A stretch of 64,000 bases of DNA from Iodobacter arcticus (GCF_042664895.1 NZ_JBHTBQ010000046.1:67120-131119); one strand, 5' to 3'; counted from the stretch's first letter, positions 42,060-51,904 are shown. A program made the numbers and translations. Notes: generated by a model from the letters alone, not told the origin.

Positions 42060-43565
42060 GTGGAAAACAAATACATTTTGGCGCTTGACCAAGGCACAAC
42101 CAGCTCACGCGCAATTTTGTTTAATCAGGCAGGCGACATCATTTCGATGACGCAAAAAGAATTCAAACAAATATATCCTCAGCCGGGCTGGGTAGAGCAC
42201 GACGCACTTGAAATCTGGGTTGGGCAATCCACCGTGGCCCACGAAGCCATTACCCGCGCCAATATTGATAGCACTCAAATCGCCGGCATTGGCATTACCA
42301 ATCAGCGCGAAACCACCGTGGTGTGGAATCGTGAAACCGGCCAGCCGGTCTATAACGCCATCGTTTGGCAAGATCGCCGCACTGCGCAATATTGCGATGA
42401 AATTAAAGCCCAAGGCCTTGAAGCATCGATCCGCGCCAAAACCGGCCTGCCGGTTGATGCTTATTTTTCTGGCAGCAAAATCAAGTGGATTTTAGATAAT
42501 GTAGAAGGCGCACGCGAGCTGGCTAATGCGGGCAAGCTGGCTTTCGGCACAATTGATAGCTGGCTGATCTGGAACTACACCCACGGCGAAGTGCATGTGA
42601 CTGATGTATCAAATGCATCCCGCACCATGCTGTTTAACATCCAGACACTGACTTGGGATAAAGACATGCTGGAGCTGATGGATATTCCGGCCAGCATCCT
42701 GCCGGAAGTACGCTCCTCTAGCGAAATTTACGGCCATACCCATGAATCGATGTTGGGTAGCCGCGTGCCTCTATCCGGCATTGCAGGCGATCAGCAGGCC
42801 GCCCTCTTTGGTCAGCAATGTACCCGCCCCGGCATGGTCAAAAACACCTACGGCACGGGCTGCTTTATGATGATGAATACCGGCGTTACACCGATCATTT
42901 CTAAAAACAATCTGCTGACCACCATCGCCTGGCAAATTGGCGACCGTGTTGAATACGCGCTGGAAGGCAGTATTTTTATTGGCGGCGCAGTAGTGCAATG
43001 GCTGCGTGATGGCTTAGGCATGATTAGTAAGTCTTCTGAAGTCAATGAATTAGTGGGCCAGGTAAAAGACAGCAATGGTGTCTACCTCGTACCTGCCTTT
43101 GCGGGCCTTGGTGCACCACACTGGAATCAGGACGCGCGTGGCTCGCTATTTGGCGCAACGCTGGGTACAAAGTCAGCCCACATCGCCCGCGCAGCACTTG
43201 ATAGCATCGCTTACCAAACGGCCGATGTATTAAAAGCGATGGAAGCCGATGCAGGCATCAGCATTCCTGAGCTACGCGTAGATGGTGGCGCAAGTGTAAA
43301 CCCACTCTTGATGCAATTTCAGGCCGACATTCTGGGCACTGATGTGATCCGCCCAAAAATTACCGAAACCACCGCCCTTGGCGCGGCTTATTTAGCCGGC
43401 CTTGCCGTGGGTTATTGGAAGAGTATTGAAGACGTGCAAAGCCAATGGCAGCTAGACACGCGTTTTAGCAGCCAAATGAGTGCAGAAGACTCGGGCAAGC
43501 TGCTTAAAGGTTGGCACCGCGCAGTAGAAGCCACCAAAACTTGGGCTAATCACGAAACGGATTAA
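42060..43565 (+). CDS. glpK: Glycerol kinase
   Basis: 501 residues from a GTG at 42060 (AAGGGGAT upstream); this length equals that of E. coli GlpK, and the longer frame from 42033 has no support. It phosphorylates glycerol to glycerol 3-phosphate. Motifs: LALDQGTTSSRAILF, TNQRETTVVWNRETG, GDQQAALFGQ, KNTYGTGCFMMMNTG, LRVDGGASVNPLLMQFQADILG. Upstream of glpF and glpT, with a repeat between. Confidence 0.97.
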   Translation: MENKYILALDQGTTSSRAILFNQAGDIISMTQKEFKQIYPQPGWVEHDALEIWVGQSTVAHEAITRANIDSTQIAGIGITNQRETTVVWNRETGQPVYNAIVWQDRRTAQYCDEIKAQGLEASIRAKTGLPVDAYFSGSKIKWILDNVEGARELANAGKLAFGTIDSWLIWNYTHGEVHVTDVSNASRTMLFNIQTLTWDKDMLELMDIPASILPEVRSSSEIYGHTHESMLGSRVPLSGIAGDQQAALFGQQCTRPGMVKNTYGTGCFMMMNTGVTPIISKNNLLTTIAWQIGDRVEYALEGSIFIGGAVVQWLRDGLGMISKSSEVNELVGQVKDSNGVYLVPAFAGLGAPHWNQDARGSLFGATLGTKSAHIARAALDSIAYQTADVLKAMEADAGISIPELRVDGGASVNPLLMQFQADILGTDVIRPKITETTALGAAYLAGLAVGYWKSIEDVQSQWQLDTRFSSQMSAEDSGKLLKGWHRAVEATKTWANHETD

Positions 43566-43589
43566 TAGAGCTGTAGAACGTGAGAAACC

Positions 43590-43637
43590 CGCGAGCGAGG
43601 CTGAAAAACACGCGAGTTTCACCCGCCCTACGATGAT
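43590..43637. repeat. Dispersed repeat, family A
   Basis: An imperfect hairpin with AAACCCGCGAGCG and CGCGAGTTTCACCCGCCC plus TACGATGATTCG, the same tail as at 18913 and 21850. It lies between glpK and glpF. Confidence 0.7.
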
Positions 43638-43748
43638 TCGAATAAGCGTATTAATAGAGAAAACCGTCTTCCTCAGCAAAGAGGTGAAGAAAACTCAAAC
43701 AATACCCTTATCCTCCGGGTGCATGCCCGCTCCTCATTGGATTTCAAA

Positions 43749-44453
43749 ATGACTCCATTATTTGCAGAGTTTATTGGCACCGCTTTACTGGTCCTTTTAG
43801 GTAATGGCGTCGTCGCCAATGTATTACTGAATAAAACCAAGGGCCAAAACAGCGGCCTGATTGTGATTGCTTTTGGCTGGGCCATGGCCGTGTTTGTGGG
43901 TGTATTTAGCGTGGCCGCCATTAGTGGCGCTCACCTTAACCCTGCTGTTTCTATTGCGCTGGCCGTAGCGGGTAAATTTGCATGGAGTGATGTAGCGGGC
44001 TATATCGTGGCGCAAATGCTGGGCGGTATGGCAGGCGCTTTTGTGATGTGGCTGATTTATCACAAACACTTTGAAAGCACTGAAGACGGCGATCTAAAGC
44101 TAGCGGTATTTTGTACCGGCCCCGCTATTCGCCATGTAGCAGGCAATTTGGTTTCTGAAATTGTCGCCACCTTTGTTTTGGTGTTTGCGATTTTAAGCAT
44201 GGTCTCCCCCAAAATGTCACTGGGTGCGATTGACGCCCTACCAGTAGCGCTTCTGGTACTGGGGATTGGCGTCTCTCTGGGGGGCACCACAGGCTACGCC
44301 ATGAATCCGGCTCGCGATTTAGGCCCACGTCTGATGCACGCCATTCTGCCGATTTCCGGCAAACGCAATAGCGACTGGGGCTACGCTTGGATTCCTGTTG
44401 TAGGCTCTATTGTGGGTGCCACCTTGGCAGCACTCGCACACGGTTTTAACTAA
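43749..44453 (+). CDS. glpF: Glycerol uptake facilitator
   Basis: 234 residues, six membrane helices, aquaglyceroporin. The two NPA boxes are SGAHLNPAVS and GYAMNPARDLGPRL; the aspartate after the second box is typical of glycerol-conducting members. I use ATG 43749, as the GTG at 43719 extends into unlike sequence. Context between glpK and glpT supports glycerol uptake. Confidence 0.94.
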   Translation: MTPLFAEFIGTALLVLLGNGVVANVLLNKTKGQNSGLIVIAFGWAMAVFVGVFSVAAISGAHLNPAVSIALAVAGKFAWSDVAGYIVAQMLGGMAGAFVMWLIYHKHFESTEDGDLKLAVFCTGPAIRHVAGNLVSEIVATFVLVFAILSMVSPKMSLGAIDALPVALLVLGIGVSLGGTTGYAMNPARDLGPRLMHAILPISGKRNSDWGYAWIPVVGSIVGATLAALAHGFN

Positions 44454-44457
44454 TGAG

Positions 44458-44481
44458 CGCCAGCCAATGGGCTGGCGTGTT
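44458..44481 (+). terminator. Hairpin between glpF and glpT
   Basis: CGCCAGCC (44458-44465), loop AATG, GGCTGGCG (44470-44477), then TGTTT. A weak terminator or partial attenuator, or an mRNA-stabilising stem, between glpF and glpT. Confidence 0.6.
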
Positions 44482-44530
44482 TCCCTTGATCAAACATCCT
44501 CTTTGCGATGTTTTCATATAAAGATTTCCG

Positions 44531-45913
44531 ATGCTTAAATTCCTGCAACCGGCCGCCCATATCGCACGTATGGACGAGCAAAAAATCGACAGCACTTATA
44601 AACGGCTTCGCTGGCAAATTTTCCTGGGGATTTTCCTTGGCTACGCGGGCTATTATTTAGTTCGTAAAAATTTCTCGCTGGCCATGCCTTATTTAGTTGA
44701 GCAAGGCTTCTCACGCGGCGATTTGGGTATTGCCATGTCAGGGGTGGCCATTGCCTACGGGATATCCAAGTTTTTAATGGGTGCGGTTTCTGATCGCTCT
44801 AATCCACGGGTATTTTTAAGCCTTGGACTACTGCTTTCTGCGGCTATTTTCCTGTTTATGGGTTTTGTGCCTTGGGCCACATCCAGCGTGACCATTATGT
44901 TTGTACTGCTGTTTTTAAACGGCTGGGTACAGGGTATGGGCTGGCCACCATGCGGTCGCACCATGGTGCACTGGTGGAGCCAGAAAGAACGCGGCTCGGT
45001 AGTGTCCGTATGGAATTGCGCACATAACGTGGGCGGCGGCATGATTGGCCCGCTGTTTATTTTAGGCATGGGCTGGTTTAACGATTGGCGATCAGCATTC
45101 TATGTGCCTGCTGCGGCAGCCATTGCCATTGCGGTGCTGGCCTTTGTGGTGATGCGTGACACCCCTCAATCTTGCGGTTTGCCGCCGGTTGAAGAATACA
45201 AAAACGATTACCCAAAAGATTACAACGCCGCGCATGAAGTGGAATTAAGCGCTACAGAAATCTTTAAAAAATACATCCTGCCTAATAAGCTGCTCTGGTG
45301 CATTGCCTTTGCCAATGTATTTGTTTACCTGCTGCGCTATGGCGTATTGGATTGGGCACCAACTTACTTAAAAGAAGTGAAACATTTCACCGTCGATAAG
45401 TCGTCATGGGCTTACTTCCTATTTGAATGGGCGGGTATTCCGGGCACCCTGCTTTGCGGCTGGATGTCGGATAAAGTGTTTAAAGGTAATCGCGGCGCAA
45501 CAGGCTTGTTCTTTATGGGCCTCGTGACCATTGCCACCGTGGTTTATTGGCTAAATCCGGCAGGCAACCCAACCGTAGATATGCTATCGCTGATCGCTAT
45601 TGGCTTCTTTATTTACGGCCCAGTGATGTTGATTGGTTTGCATGCTCTGGAGCTGGCTCCGAAAAAAGCAGCAGGTACTGCAGCAGGCTTTACTGGCCTA
45701 TTTGGCTACCTTGGCGGCTCGGTTGCGGCTAGCGCCGTGGTGGGCTATACGGTGGATCATTTTGGCTGGGATGGTGGCTTTATGCTGCTGATCGGCTCAT
45801 GCGTCGCCGCCATGATTTTATTAGCGCTGACTATGTTTCATGACACACCCGCAAATAAAACCAAGCGTGACGAACAAATGCTCAAACCTGAATTAGCAAA
45901 AGCCAGCAGTTAA
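44531..45913 (+). CDS. glpT: Glycerol-3-phosphate:phosphate antiporter
   Basis: 460 residues, 12 membrane helices, MFS organophosphate antiporter. It matches E. coli GlpT from the start (MLKFLQPAAHIARMDEQKID, YKRLRWQIFLGIFLGYAGYY, LVRKNFSLAMPYLVEQGFS), with GVAIAYGISKFLMGAVSDRSNPR and MGWPPCGRTMVHWWS. It brings glycerol 3-phosphate directly to GlpD. It is closed by a strong terminator. Confidence 0.97.
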   Translation: MLKFLQPAAHIARMDEQKIDSTYKRLRWQIFLGIFLGYAGYYLVRKNFSLAMPYLVEQGFSRGDLGIAMSGVAIAYGISKFLMGAVSDRSNPRVFLSLGLLLSAAIFLFMGFVPWATSSVTIMFVLLFLNGWVQGMGWPPCGRTMVHWWSQKERGSVVSVWNCAHNVGGGMIGPLFILGMGWFNDWRSAFYVPAAAAIAIAVLAFVVMRDTPQSCGLPPVEEYKNDYPKDYNAAHEVELSATEIFKKYILPNKLLWCIAFANVFVYLLRYGVLDWAPTYLKEVKHFTVDKSSWAYFLFEWAGIPGTLLCGWMSDKVFKGNRGATGLFFMGLVTIATVVYWLNPAGNPTVDMLSLIAIGFFIYGPVMLIGLHALELAPKKAAGTAAGFTGLFGYLGGSVAASAVVGYTVDHFGWDGGFMLLIGSCVAAMILLALTMFHDTPANKTKRDEQMLKPELAKASS

Positions 45914-45932
45914 AACACAATTTGCCATACCC

Positions 45933-45963
45933 TGCCGCTCAAAACATTGAGCGGCATTTTTTT
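45933..45963 (+). terminator. Rho-independent terminator of the glpKFT block
   Basis: TGCCGCTCAA (45933-45942), loop AACA, TTGAGCGGCA (45947-45956), then T7. A perfect 10-bp stem. Confidence 0.93.
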
Positions 45964-46120
45964 GCCCGTCTCGCCTGAAAGCCCTGCATTTACCCATGAT
46001 GTACTCCATAAACATCAACTACAGTTAGCTACTGTTTATTTGCAAGAACTGCTACTGATCGCCAATCCCAGTGCGGTCTACAATCTAGCCATTCGATCGC
46101 TTCACGCACACAGGATGACT

Positions 46121-47323
46121 ATGAATCACGCCTACCTATCACACATCAATGCCACCCTTGAACAAATCCACAGCGATGGCTTTGCCAAGCCAGAACGAGT
46201 GATCGCCAGTAAGCAGCGTGCGGACATCACCTTGCAGAGTGGCCAAGAAGTGCTGAACTTTTGCGCCAATAATTATCTAGGCTTGGCAGATGATGCCCGG
46301 CTGATTGCAGCCGCCAAACAAGGCATGGACGATTACGGCTATGGCTGTGCTTCGGTGCGCTTTATTTGCGGCACCCAGCAGGTACATAAAGATTTAGAAC
46401 AGGCAATTTCTGGCTTTCTAAAAACCGACGACACCATTCTGTATTCCAGCTGTTTTGACGCCAATGGCGGCGTATTTGAAACGCTGCTGGGTGAGGAAGA
46501 CGCGGTCATTTCGGATGAGCTAAACCACGCTTCGATTATCGACGGTGTGCGTCTGTGTAAAGCCAAACGCTTTCGCTATAAAAACAACGACATGCAAGAC
46601 CTTGAAGCGCAGCTAATTGCCGCAGATGCAGCGGGCGCGCGTTTTAAGTTGGTCGTCACCGATGGCGTATTCTCTATGGACGGCATTATCGCCAACCTGA
46701 AAGAGCTATGCGATGTAGCCGAGCGCTATAACGCGATTGTGATGGTGGATGATTCGCACGCCGTGGGCTTTATCGGCGAAAACGGCGCGGGCACGCCCGA
46801 ATTATGCGGCGTACAAGACCGTATTGACCTTTACACCGGCACCTTGGGCAAAGCCCTAGGCGGTGCTTCGGGCGGCTATGTAGCAGGCCGCAAACCGATG
46901 ATCGATCTGCTCCGCCAGCGCTCACGCCCTTATTTGTTCTCCAACACCCTCGCCCCCGCCATCGCCGCAGCCAGCTTGAAAGTATTAGAAATCTTAGCAA
47001 GCGCTGAGGGCAAAGCACTGCGCAGCAATCTAAAACGCAACGCCGAATACTTCCGGAGTGCTATGTCTGAGGCAGGCTTTACCTTAGTTCCGGGCGAGCA
47101 CCCGATTATCCCCGTGATGCTGGGCGATGCACGCCTTGCTGGTGCCGTATCCGCAGCGCTCCTTAAAGAAGGCGTGTACGTGGTTGGCTTTTCCTTCCCT
47201 GTAGTACCCAAAGGCAAAGCCCGTATCCGCACCCAAATGTCGGCAGGCCACACGCTAGAGCAAATCCAGAAAACAGTAGATGCGTTTATCAAAGTAGGTC
47301 GCGAGCTGAAAGTAATTGCTTAA
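46121..47323 (+). CDS. kbl: 2-amino-3-ketobutyrate CoA ligase (glycine C-acetyltransferase)
   Basis: 400 residues from the ATG at 46121 (AGGA 5 nt upstream); E. coli Kbl has 398. The longer frame from 45947 would start inside the glpT terminator. PLP enzyme that splits 2-amino-3-ketobutyrate with CoA into glycine and acetyl-CoA. Motifs: NFCANNYLGLADD, RFICGTQQVHKDLE, VTDGVFSMDG, MVDDSHAVGF and YTGTLGKALGGASGGY with the PLP lysine. It is followed by tdh, its pathway partner. Confidence 0.96.
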   Translation: MNHAYLSHINATLEQIHSDGFAKPERVIASKQRADITLQSGQEVLNFCANNYLGLADDARLIAAAKQGMDDYGYGCASVRFICGTQQVHKDLEQAISGFLKTDDTILYSSCFDANGGVFETLLGEEDAVISDELNHASIIDGVRLCKAKRFRYKNNDMQDLEAQLIAADAAGARFKLVVTDGVFSMDGIIANLKELCDVAERYNAIVMVDDSHAVGFIGENGAGTPELCGVQDRIDLYTGTLGKALGGASGGYVAGRKPMIDLLRQRSRPYLFSNTLAPAIAAASLKVLEILASAEGKALRSNLKRNAEYFRSAMSEAGFTLVPGEHPIIPVMLGDARLAGAVSAALLKEGVYVVGFSFPVVPKGKARIRTQMSAGHTLEQIQKTVDAFIKVGRELKVIA

Positions 47324-47384
47324 AAATAAAGACTTAAAAGTTCTGTAAACACAGAGATCAATGAGAACACAGAGCGCATAGAGA

Positions 47385-47465
47385 AATCCGTAGCTTGGGT
47401 TAGCAGTCTGCGTGCGAGGTTTACCTCGCTCAGCGATGTATCGCGTAACCCAACCTACGAAAGCA
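47385..47465. repeat. Dispersed hairpin repeat between kbl and tdh
   Basis: GTAGCTTGGGTTAGCAG at the left and GCGTAACCCAACCTACG at the right form an imperfect hairpin. On both sides of it (47345-47375 and 47510-47555) are pieces reading 'ACACAGAG...' that resemble family C. Confidence 0.65.
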
Positions 47466-47589
47466 TATTGCAGACTAGAAAGGCCAACTTAACTTAGCTT
47501 TTCCTCCATGTTCTGCTTTTAACCTCTGTGTACTCTGTGTCTACAGACCTTAGGTTTTGTAGCCCTAAAATAATTAATGGAAATACCAG

Positions 47590-48615
47590 ATGAAAGCCTT
47601 ATCAAAATTAGAAGCAGCCCCTGGCCTGACGATGAATCAAGTCGAAAAGCCTGCCATTGGCCATAACGACCTGCTGATTAAAATTAAAAAAACCGCCATC
47701 TGTGGCACCGATATTCACATCTGGAAATGGGACGATTGGGCGCAAAAAACCATTCCTGTGCCTATGCACGTTGGCCATGAATATGTAGGCACGGTGGTTG
47801 AAATTGGCTCTGAAGTACAAGGCTTTAAGATTGGCGATCGCGTCTCCGGCGAAGGCCATATCACCTGCGGCCATTGCCGTAATTGCCGTGCAGGCCGTCG
47901 CCATCTTTGCCGCAATACCGTCGGCGTGGGCGTCAACCGCCCCGGTGCTTTTGCTGAATATCTGGTACTACCTGCCTTTAATGCCTTCCCTATTCCTGAC
48001 GATATTTCCGATGATTTAGCGGCCATTTTCGATCCATTCGGCAATGCCGTGCATACCGCGCTGTCGTTCAATATGGTCGGCGAAGATGTGTTGATTACCG
48101 GCGCAGGCCCGATCGGCATTATGGCGGTAGCCATTGCCAAACACGTTGGCGCGCGCCATGTGGTGATCACCGACGTTAACGACTACCGCCTTGATCTGGC
48201 CCGCAAAATGGGTGCAACTCGCGCCGTCAATGTCTTAAAAGAAGATTTAAAAGACGTGATGGCGGATTTAAAAATGACCGAAGGCTTTGACGTGGGTTTG
48301 GAAATGTCCGGCAACCCGCAAGCCTTTCGCACCATGCTGGAAACCATGCAACACGGCGGCAAAGTTGCGCTGCTAGGTATTCCACCGGCAGACACCGCCA
48401 TCGACTGGAATCAGGTGATTTTCAAAGGACTAGAAATCAAAGGCATTTACGGCCGTGAAATGTTCGAGACCTGGTACAAAATGGTCGCCCTCATCCAATC
48501 TGGCCTCGACATCACCCCGATTATCACTCATCACTTCCATGTGGATGAGTTTGAACAGGGCTTTGAAGCCATGTTGTCGGGACAAAGCGGTAAAGTGATT
48601 TTGAGCTGGGAATAA
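47590..48615 (+). CDS. tdh: L-threonine 3-dehydrogenase
   Basis: 341 residues, zinc-dependent MDR. It oxidises threonine to 2-amino-3-ketobutyrate with NAD+. Catalytic zinc site ICGTDIHIWKWDDWAQ and VGHEYVG, structural zinc cysteines CGHCRNCRAGRRHLC, NAD loop ITGAGPIGIMAVAIAKH. Pair with kbl forms the threonine-to-glycine route. Confidence 0.97.
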   Translation: MKALSKLEAAPGLTMNQVEKPAIGHNDLLIKIKKTAICGTDIHIWKWDDWAQKTIPVPMHVGHEYVGTVVEIGSEVQGFKIGDRVSGEGHITCGHCRNCRAGRRHLCRNTVGVGVNRPGAFAEYLVLPAFNAFPIPDDISDDLAAIFDPFGNAVHTALSFNMVGEDVLITGAGPIGIMAVAIAKHVGARHVVITDVNDYRLDLARKMGATRAVNVLKEDLKDVMADLKMTEGFDVGLEMSGNPQAFRTMLETMQHGGKVALLGIPPADTAIDWNQVIFKGLEIKGIYGREMFETWYKMVALIQSGLDITPIITHHFHVDEFEQGFEAMLSGQSGKVILSWE

Positions 48616-48705
48616 AGACTCATCCTAGCTCAGCCCAAAGGGCCCGGAGACACTGGGCCCTCGTCATGCCAAACCCTGCTCGAATAAAAGCTTAAACAGC
48701 GGACT

Positions 48706-49464
48706 CTAAATCTGCGTAAATCCCCCATCCACTGTCAGCTCTACACCATTCACATAGCGCGCATCATCCGATGCTAAAAACAATGCTGCAGCGGCGATGT
48801 CTTCGGGCAGAGCCACATAGCCTAGCGGCACGACCTCTGCAGCGTAGCTAGCGAGCCCAGCAAGCTGCTCTGCATCCCATTTCAAGCCGTTTTCCATAAT
48901 CGGTGTACGGGTGAGGCCCGGGCTAAGTGCATTCACCCGAATCTTGCGCCCTTTCAAATCATTAGCCCAAGAGCGCGCAAACGAGCGCACTGCTGCCTTA
49001 GACGCGTTATAAAGACTCAGGTTTTCCATGCCCTTATTCGCCACAATAGAGGCCGTCAACACCACAGAACCGCCATCTTTTAGCAGCGGCAACAGGGTTT
49101 GCACCGTAAAAAAAACACCCTTTACATTGATATCAAACGTCTTAGCAAACTCTGCCTCAACCGTCTCTCCAAAGCGGTTGTATTCTGCAATGCCGGCATT
49201 GGCAAATATCACGTCAAGCACGTCACCCTGTTGCTCAATCGTGCTTTTCAGCTTTTGCAGCTCGCTCAACTCTGCCACATCCGACACCACGGCAATCGCC
49301 CTTTCCCCCAGCGCCGTGACCGCGGCATCCAGCGTTTTAGCCGACCTGCCCGTCACATAAACACGGCGTGCACCCTCATCAAGCAAGGCCTTAGCAATTG
49401 CAAAACCAATACCGGTTGAGCCACCGGTTACAACGGCTACCTGATTTTCAAATTTAGCTGACAT
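48706..49464 (-). CDS. SDR-family NAD(P) oxidoreductase
   Basis: 252 residues, classical short-chain dehydrogenase: VTGGSTGIGFAIAKAL, FANAGIAEYN, LTASIVANKG serine, YNASKAAVRSF (Tyr/Lys), LSPGLTRTPIM. Complete catalytic triad, so likely active; substrate unknown. Divergent from a broken ArsR gene, which probably used to control it. Confidence 0.9.
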   Translation of the reverse strand: MSAKFENQVAVVTGGSTGIGFAIAKALLDEGARRVYVTGRSAKTLDAAVTALGERAIAVVSDVAELSELQKLKSTIEQQGDVLDVIFANAGIAEYNRFGETVEAEFAKTFDINVKGVFFTVQTLLPLLKDGGSVVLTASIVANKGMENLSLYNASKAAVRSFARSWANDLKGRKIRVNALSPGLTRTPIMENGLKWDAEQLAGLASYAAEVVPLGYVALPEDIAAAALFLASDDARYVNGVELTVDGGFTQI

Positions 49465-49521
49465 GGTGTATTCCTATTTTTACTCAATTGTAAAAGGGTG
49501 CAACGCGCCTGAATGGCAACC

Positions 49522-49823
49522 ATGAGAACACCAGTCCACCCATCAAAAGAAGACCTCACCCTGACCAGAGTGCTGTATGTGCTCAGCGACCCCGCACGCC
49601 TTGCCATTGTGCAAAGCCTTGTCAGTGTTGGAGAGCAAGCCTGTGGTGCTTTGTGCTAGGTAAACCCACCACATCGCATCATTTCAGGGTACTGCGCTAA
49701 GCAGGCATTATCCGCATGACTGCGGACGGCACACAATTTATTAACAGCATACGCAAAGAAGATCTGGACAGCCGCTTCCCTAGCTTGCTGGATGCGGTAC
49801 TTTGCTCATCGGCGATGGCTTAA
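49522..49823 (+). pseudogene. Broken ArsR-type transcriptional regulator
   Basis: The first frame reads MRTPVHPSKEDLTLTRVLYV, LSDPARLAIVQSLVSVGEQA and stops at a TAG (about 49657). After a frame change, GKPTTSHHFRVLR follows (the recognition helix of ArsR regulators), then an in-frame TAA where Glu is expected, then AGIIRMTADGTQFINSIRKE and DLDSRFPSLLDAVL to the final stop. At least one frameshift and one nonsense change, so it is inactive. It is divergent from the SDR gene. Confidence 0.85.
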
Positions 49824-49933
49824 CATCGTGCACCATGCTCATTTAGGGTAACAAATACCATTCCCACTTAGAAAAATGAACTCCGCTTTACTGCTGATAG
49901 TCAGACACTTGTCTTCATTTTCTTAAGATTTAT

Positions 49934-50464
49934 ATGAGTAGCCGTTTAAAATTACGTCCACTAGAACGATCTGATTTACGTTTTGCCCATGAGCTCAACA
50001 ATAATGCCAAGATTATGCGTTATTGGTTTGAAGAGCCTTATGAGACCTTTTCTGAGCTCACCCAGCTGTACGATCAACATATTCATGATGTACGCGAGCG
50101 CCGCTTTGTGGCCATCAATGGCAATAGCGATACCGTGGGGTTTGTAGAATTAATTGAGCTAGATTATATTCACCGCCGTGCTGAATTCCAGATTATGATT
50201 GCGCCTGACCAGCAAGGGAAAGGCTATGCCACAGAAGCCACGTTACTAGCGGCTCATTATGCTTTTTCAGTGCTTAATCTGCGTAAACTTTATTTGGTTG
50301 TTGATGTTTCTAATTTAGCGGCAGTCCATATTTATGAGAAGTGTGGCTTTATTAAAGAAGCCGAATTAATTGAAGAATATTTCTGCAATGGCAGTTATCA
50401 CAATGTATTCAGAATGCGGCTGTTTCAGCATGATTTTTTCGCACAAAACCGCATCCAGAAATAA
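49934..50464 (+). CDS. speG: Spermidine N1-acetyltransferase
   Basis: 176 residues, GNAT fold. It matches E. coli SpeG closely along the length: KLRPLERSDLRFAHELNNN, IMRYWFEEPYETFSEL, DQHIHDVRERRFVAING, IHRRAEFQIMIAPDQQGKGYATEA, LRKLYLVVDVSNLAAVHIYEKCGF. It inactivates excess spermidine and spermine by acetylation. Followed by a perfect hairpin. Confidence 0.95.
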   Translation: MSSRLKLRPLERSDLRFAHELNNNAKIMRYWFEEPYETFSELTQLYDQHIHDVRERRFVAINGNSDTVGFVELIELDYIHRRAEFQIMIAPDQQGKGYATEATLLAAHYAFSVLNLRKLYLVVDVSNLAAVHIYEKCGFIKEAELIEEYFCNGSYHNVFRMRLFQHDFFAQNRIQK

Positions 50465-50477
50465 AACCATTTAAATT

Positions 50478-50504
50478 GCCTGTGCTTTGACTAAAAGCAC
50501 AGGC
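50478..50504 (+). terminator. Hairpin after speG
   Basis: GCCTGTGCTTT (50478-50488), loop GACTA, AAAGCACAGGC (50494-50504): a perfect 11-bp stem, no long T-run. Probably a terminator or an mRNA 3'-end stabiliser. Confidence 0.65.
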
Positions 50505-50752
50505 ATAGCCTGCAAATTCTATTTATTTAAGCAAAGCATACATCACTTTTTTGCAAGAGCAGCTTCAACCACGAAAAGAGTGTTTATAAAAACACTCACA
50601 GCTCGATTCGCGCCCATATTCCATAGAGATCAACTTTAGCTAAATCAGTAAAAAGCAATACTGACTTAAGCTGCAAAATGGTCAACCGCAAGCAATGGAT
50701 TAAACTTGAAGTAAATAGAATCAGCGTGCCCCCGCAGCAAATCATGCTGCCA

Positions 50753-51904
50753 TTACGGCAGCAAACTTGGCAATTGAGCGCTCAGTTGTTGCTTCTCTTT
50801 TACAGCAGCTCCCAATAATGCAAAGCCAAGCAACTGACCTTGAGCATCAACAAAACGAGCATCTACTCCGCCCTCGATGGCGGACACTTGCCACTCACCC
50901 TGTGCGCCAATTGCAGGTGGGGCCACCACCGTCGGGCAGGCCGGGGTTTTCACCACAATAGGCATGGCGGGATATTTTACCGGGGTGGGCGTACCGGCCA
51001 GAGTAGCGGCCAAGGCACGGGCGCAGTGCATAATCGGCATCACAAAGGGCAGGTTTAATCCCATGACTTCGGCGCAATCACCTAGGGCGTAGATATGCGG
51101 CTGAGAGGTTTGCAAAGCTTGATCAACCACAATACCGCGATTCACTTTTAAACCAGCGCTGGTCGCTAAATGAATGCGTGGGCGCAGGCCAACGGCTGAA
51201 AGCAATAAATCAACTTCTACAATCGAACCGTCGTTTAATTCCACCAAATAACGATCTTCTAAATGATCGTAATTTGTGGCCGTCATCCCAAATTTAAATT
51301 CAACACCCGCGTCCTGTAATTGCTGGCCTAAATAACGCCCTGCCGCTTCAGGTAAAAAACGTGATAAAGGCCATGCTGCTGGATCAATCACCACAGGCTT
51401 AATACCCTGTGCTAATAAATCATTGGCAAACTCGCAACCAATCAGCCCTGCCCCTAAAATACCTACCGTTTTAACGCCTTCCAGTTTTTCTGCAAAAGCG
51501 GCATAGTCGTTAATATCGTTCACCGATAATACATCGTCATCGGCATTACCTGCTAAGGGCAGACGAATTGGATCTGCGCCAATGGCTAAAACTAAATCAC
51601 GATATTCAAGCGCCTGACCATCAATTAATAAAACCTGCTTATTGGCAGTATCAATTCCGACCACTTCGGTATCGGGCAAAATAGCGGCGCTTAATTCTTC
51701 GGCCATTTTAGCGGCTGATTTCATGACTAATGTTACCGCCGTCTTTTTTCCCGCCAATGCATTAGATAGCATGGGCTTAGAATAAAAATCAGCAGCATCT
51801 TGAGCAATCATCGTTAAGTGGCTGGTTTGATCCAGTTTGCGAAATTCACGTGCGCATTGATAGGCGGCTAAGCCTGAACCAATTATGACGACAGGGGCAC
51901 TCAT
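50753..51904 (-). CDS. FAD-dependent oxidoreductase, rubredoxin-NAD+ reductase type
   Basis: 383 residues. Two dinucleotide folds (VVIIGSGLAAYQCAREFRK for FAD, VGILGAGLIGCEFANDLLAQG for NAD), GDCAEVMGLNLPFVMPIMHCAR as the second FAD motif, and a C-terminal domain (about 310-383) resembling the rubredoxin-binding domain. It probably moves electrons from NADH to rubredoxin. AAGGAAGACAA precedes the ATG. It is downstream of dsbB-oxyR on the same strand (118 bp after oxyR), so it may belong to the peroxide response. No rubredoxin gene was seen in the window. Confidence 0.88.
   Translation of the reverse strand: MSAPVVIIGSGLAAYQCAREFRKLDQTSHLTMIAQDAADFYSKPMLSNALAGKKTAVTLVMKSAAKMAEELSAAILPDTEVVGIDTANKQVLLIDGQALEYRDLVLAIGADPIRLPLAGNADDDVLSVNDINDYAAFAEKLEGVKTVGILGAGLIGCEFANDLLAQGIKPVVIDPAAWPLSRFLPEAAGRYLGQQLQDAGVEFKFGMTATNYDHLEDRYLVELNDGSIVEVDLLLSAVGLRPRIHLATSAGLKVNRGIVVDQALQTSQPHIYALGDCAEVMGLNLPFVMPIMHCARALAATLAGTPTPVKYPAMPIVVKTPACPTVVAPPAIGAQGEWQVSAIEGGVDARFVDAQGQLLGFALLGAAVKEKQQLSAQLPSLLP

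Noticed and set aside
45947..46120. N-terminal extension of kbl
   Set aside because: It would begin within the glpT terminator hairpin, and ATG 46121 has a good ribosome site and normal length.
48640..48665. Terminator after tdh
   Set aside because: AGGGCCC and GGGCCCT can pair around a 9-nt loop, but there is no T-run.
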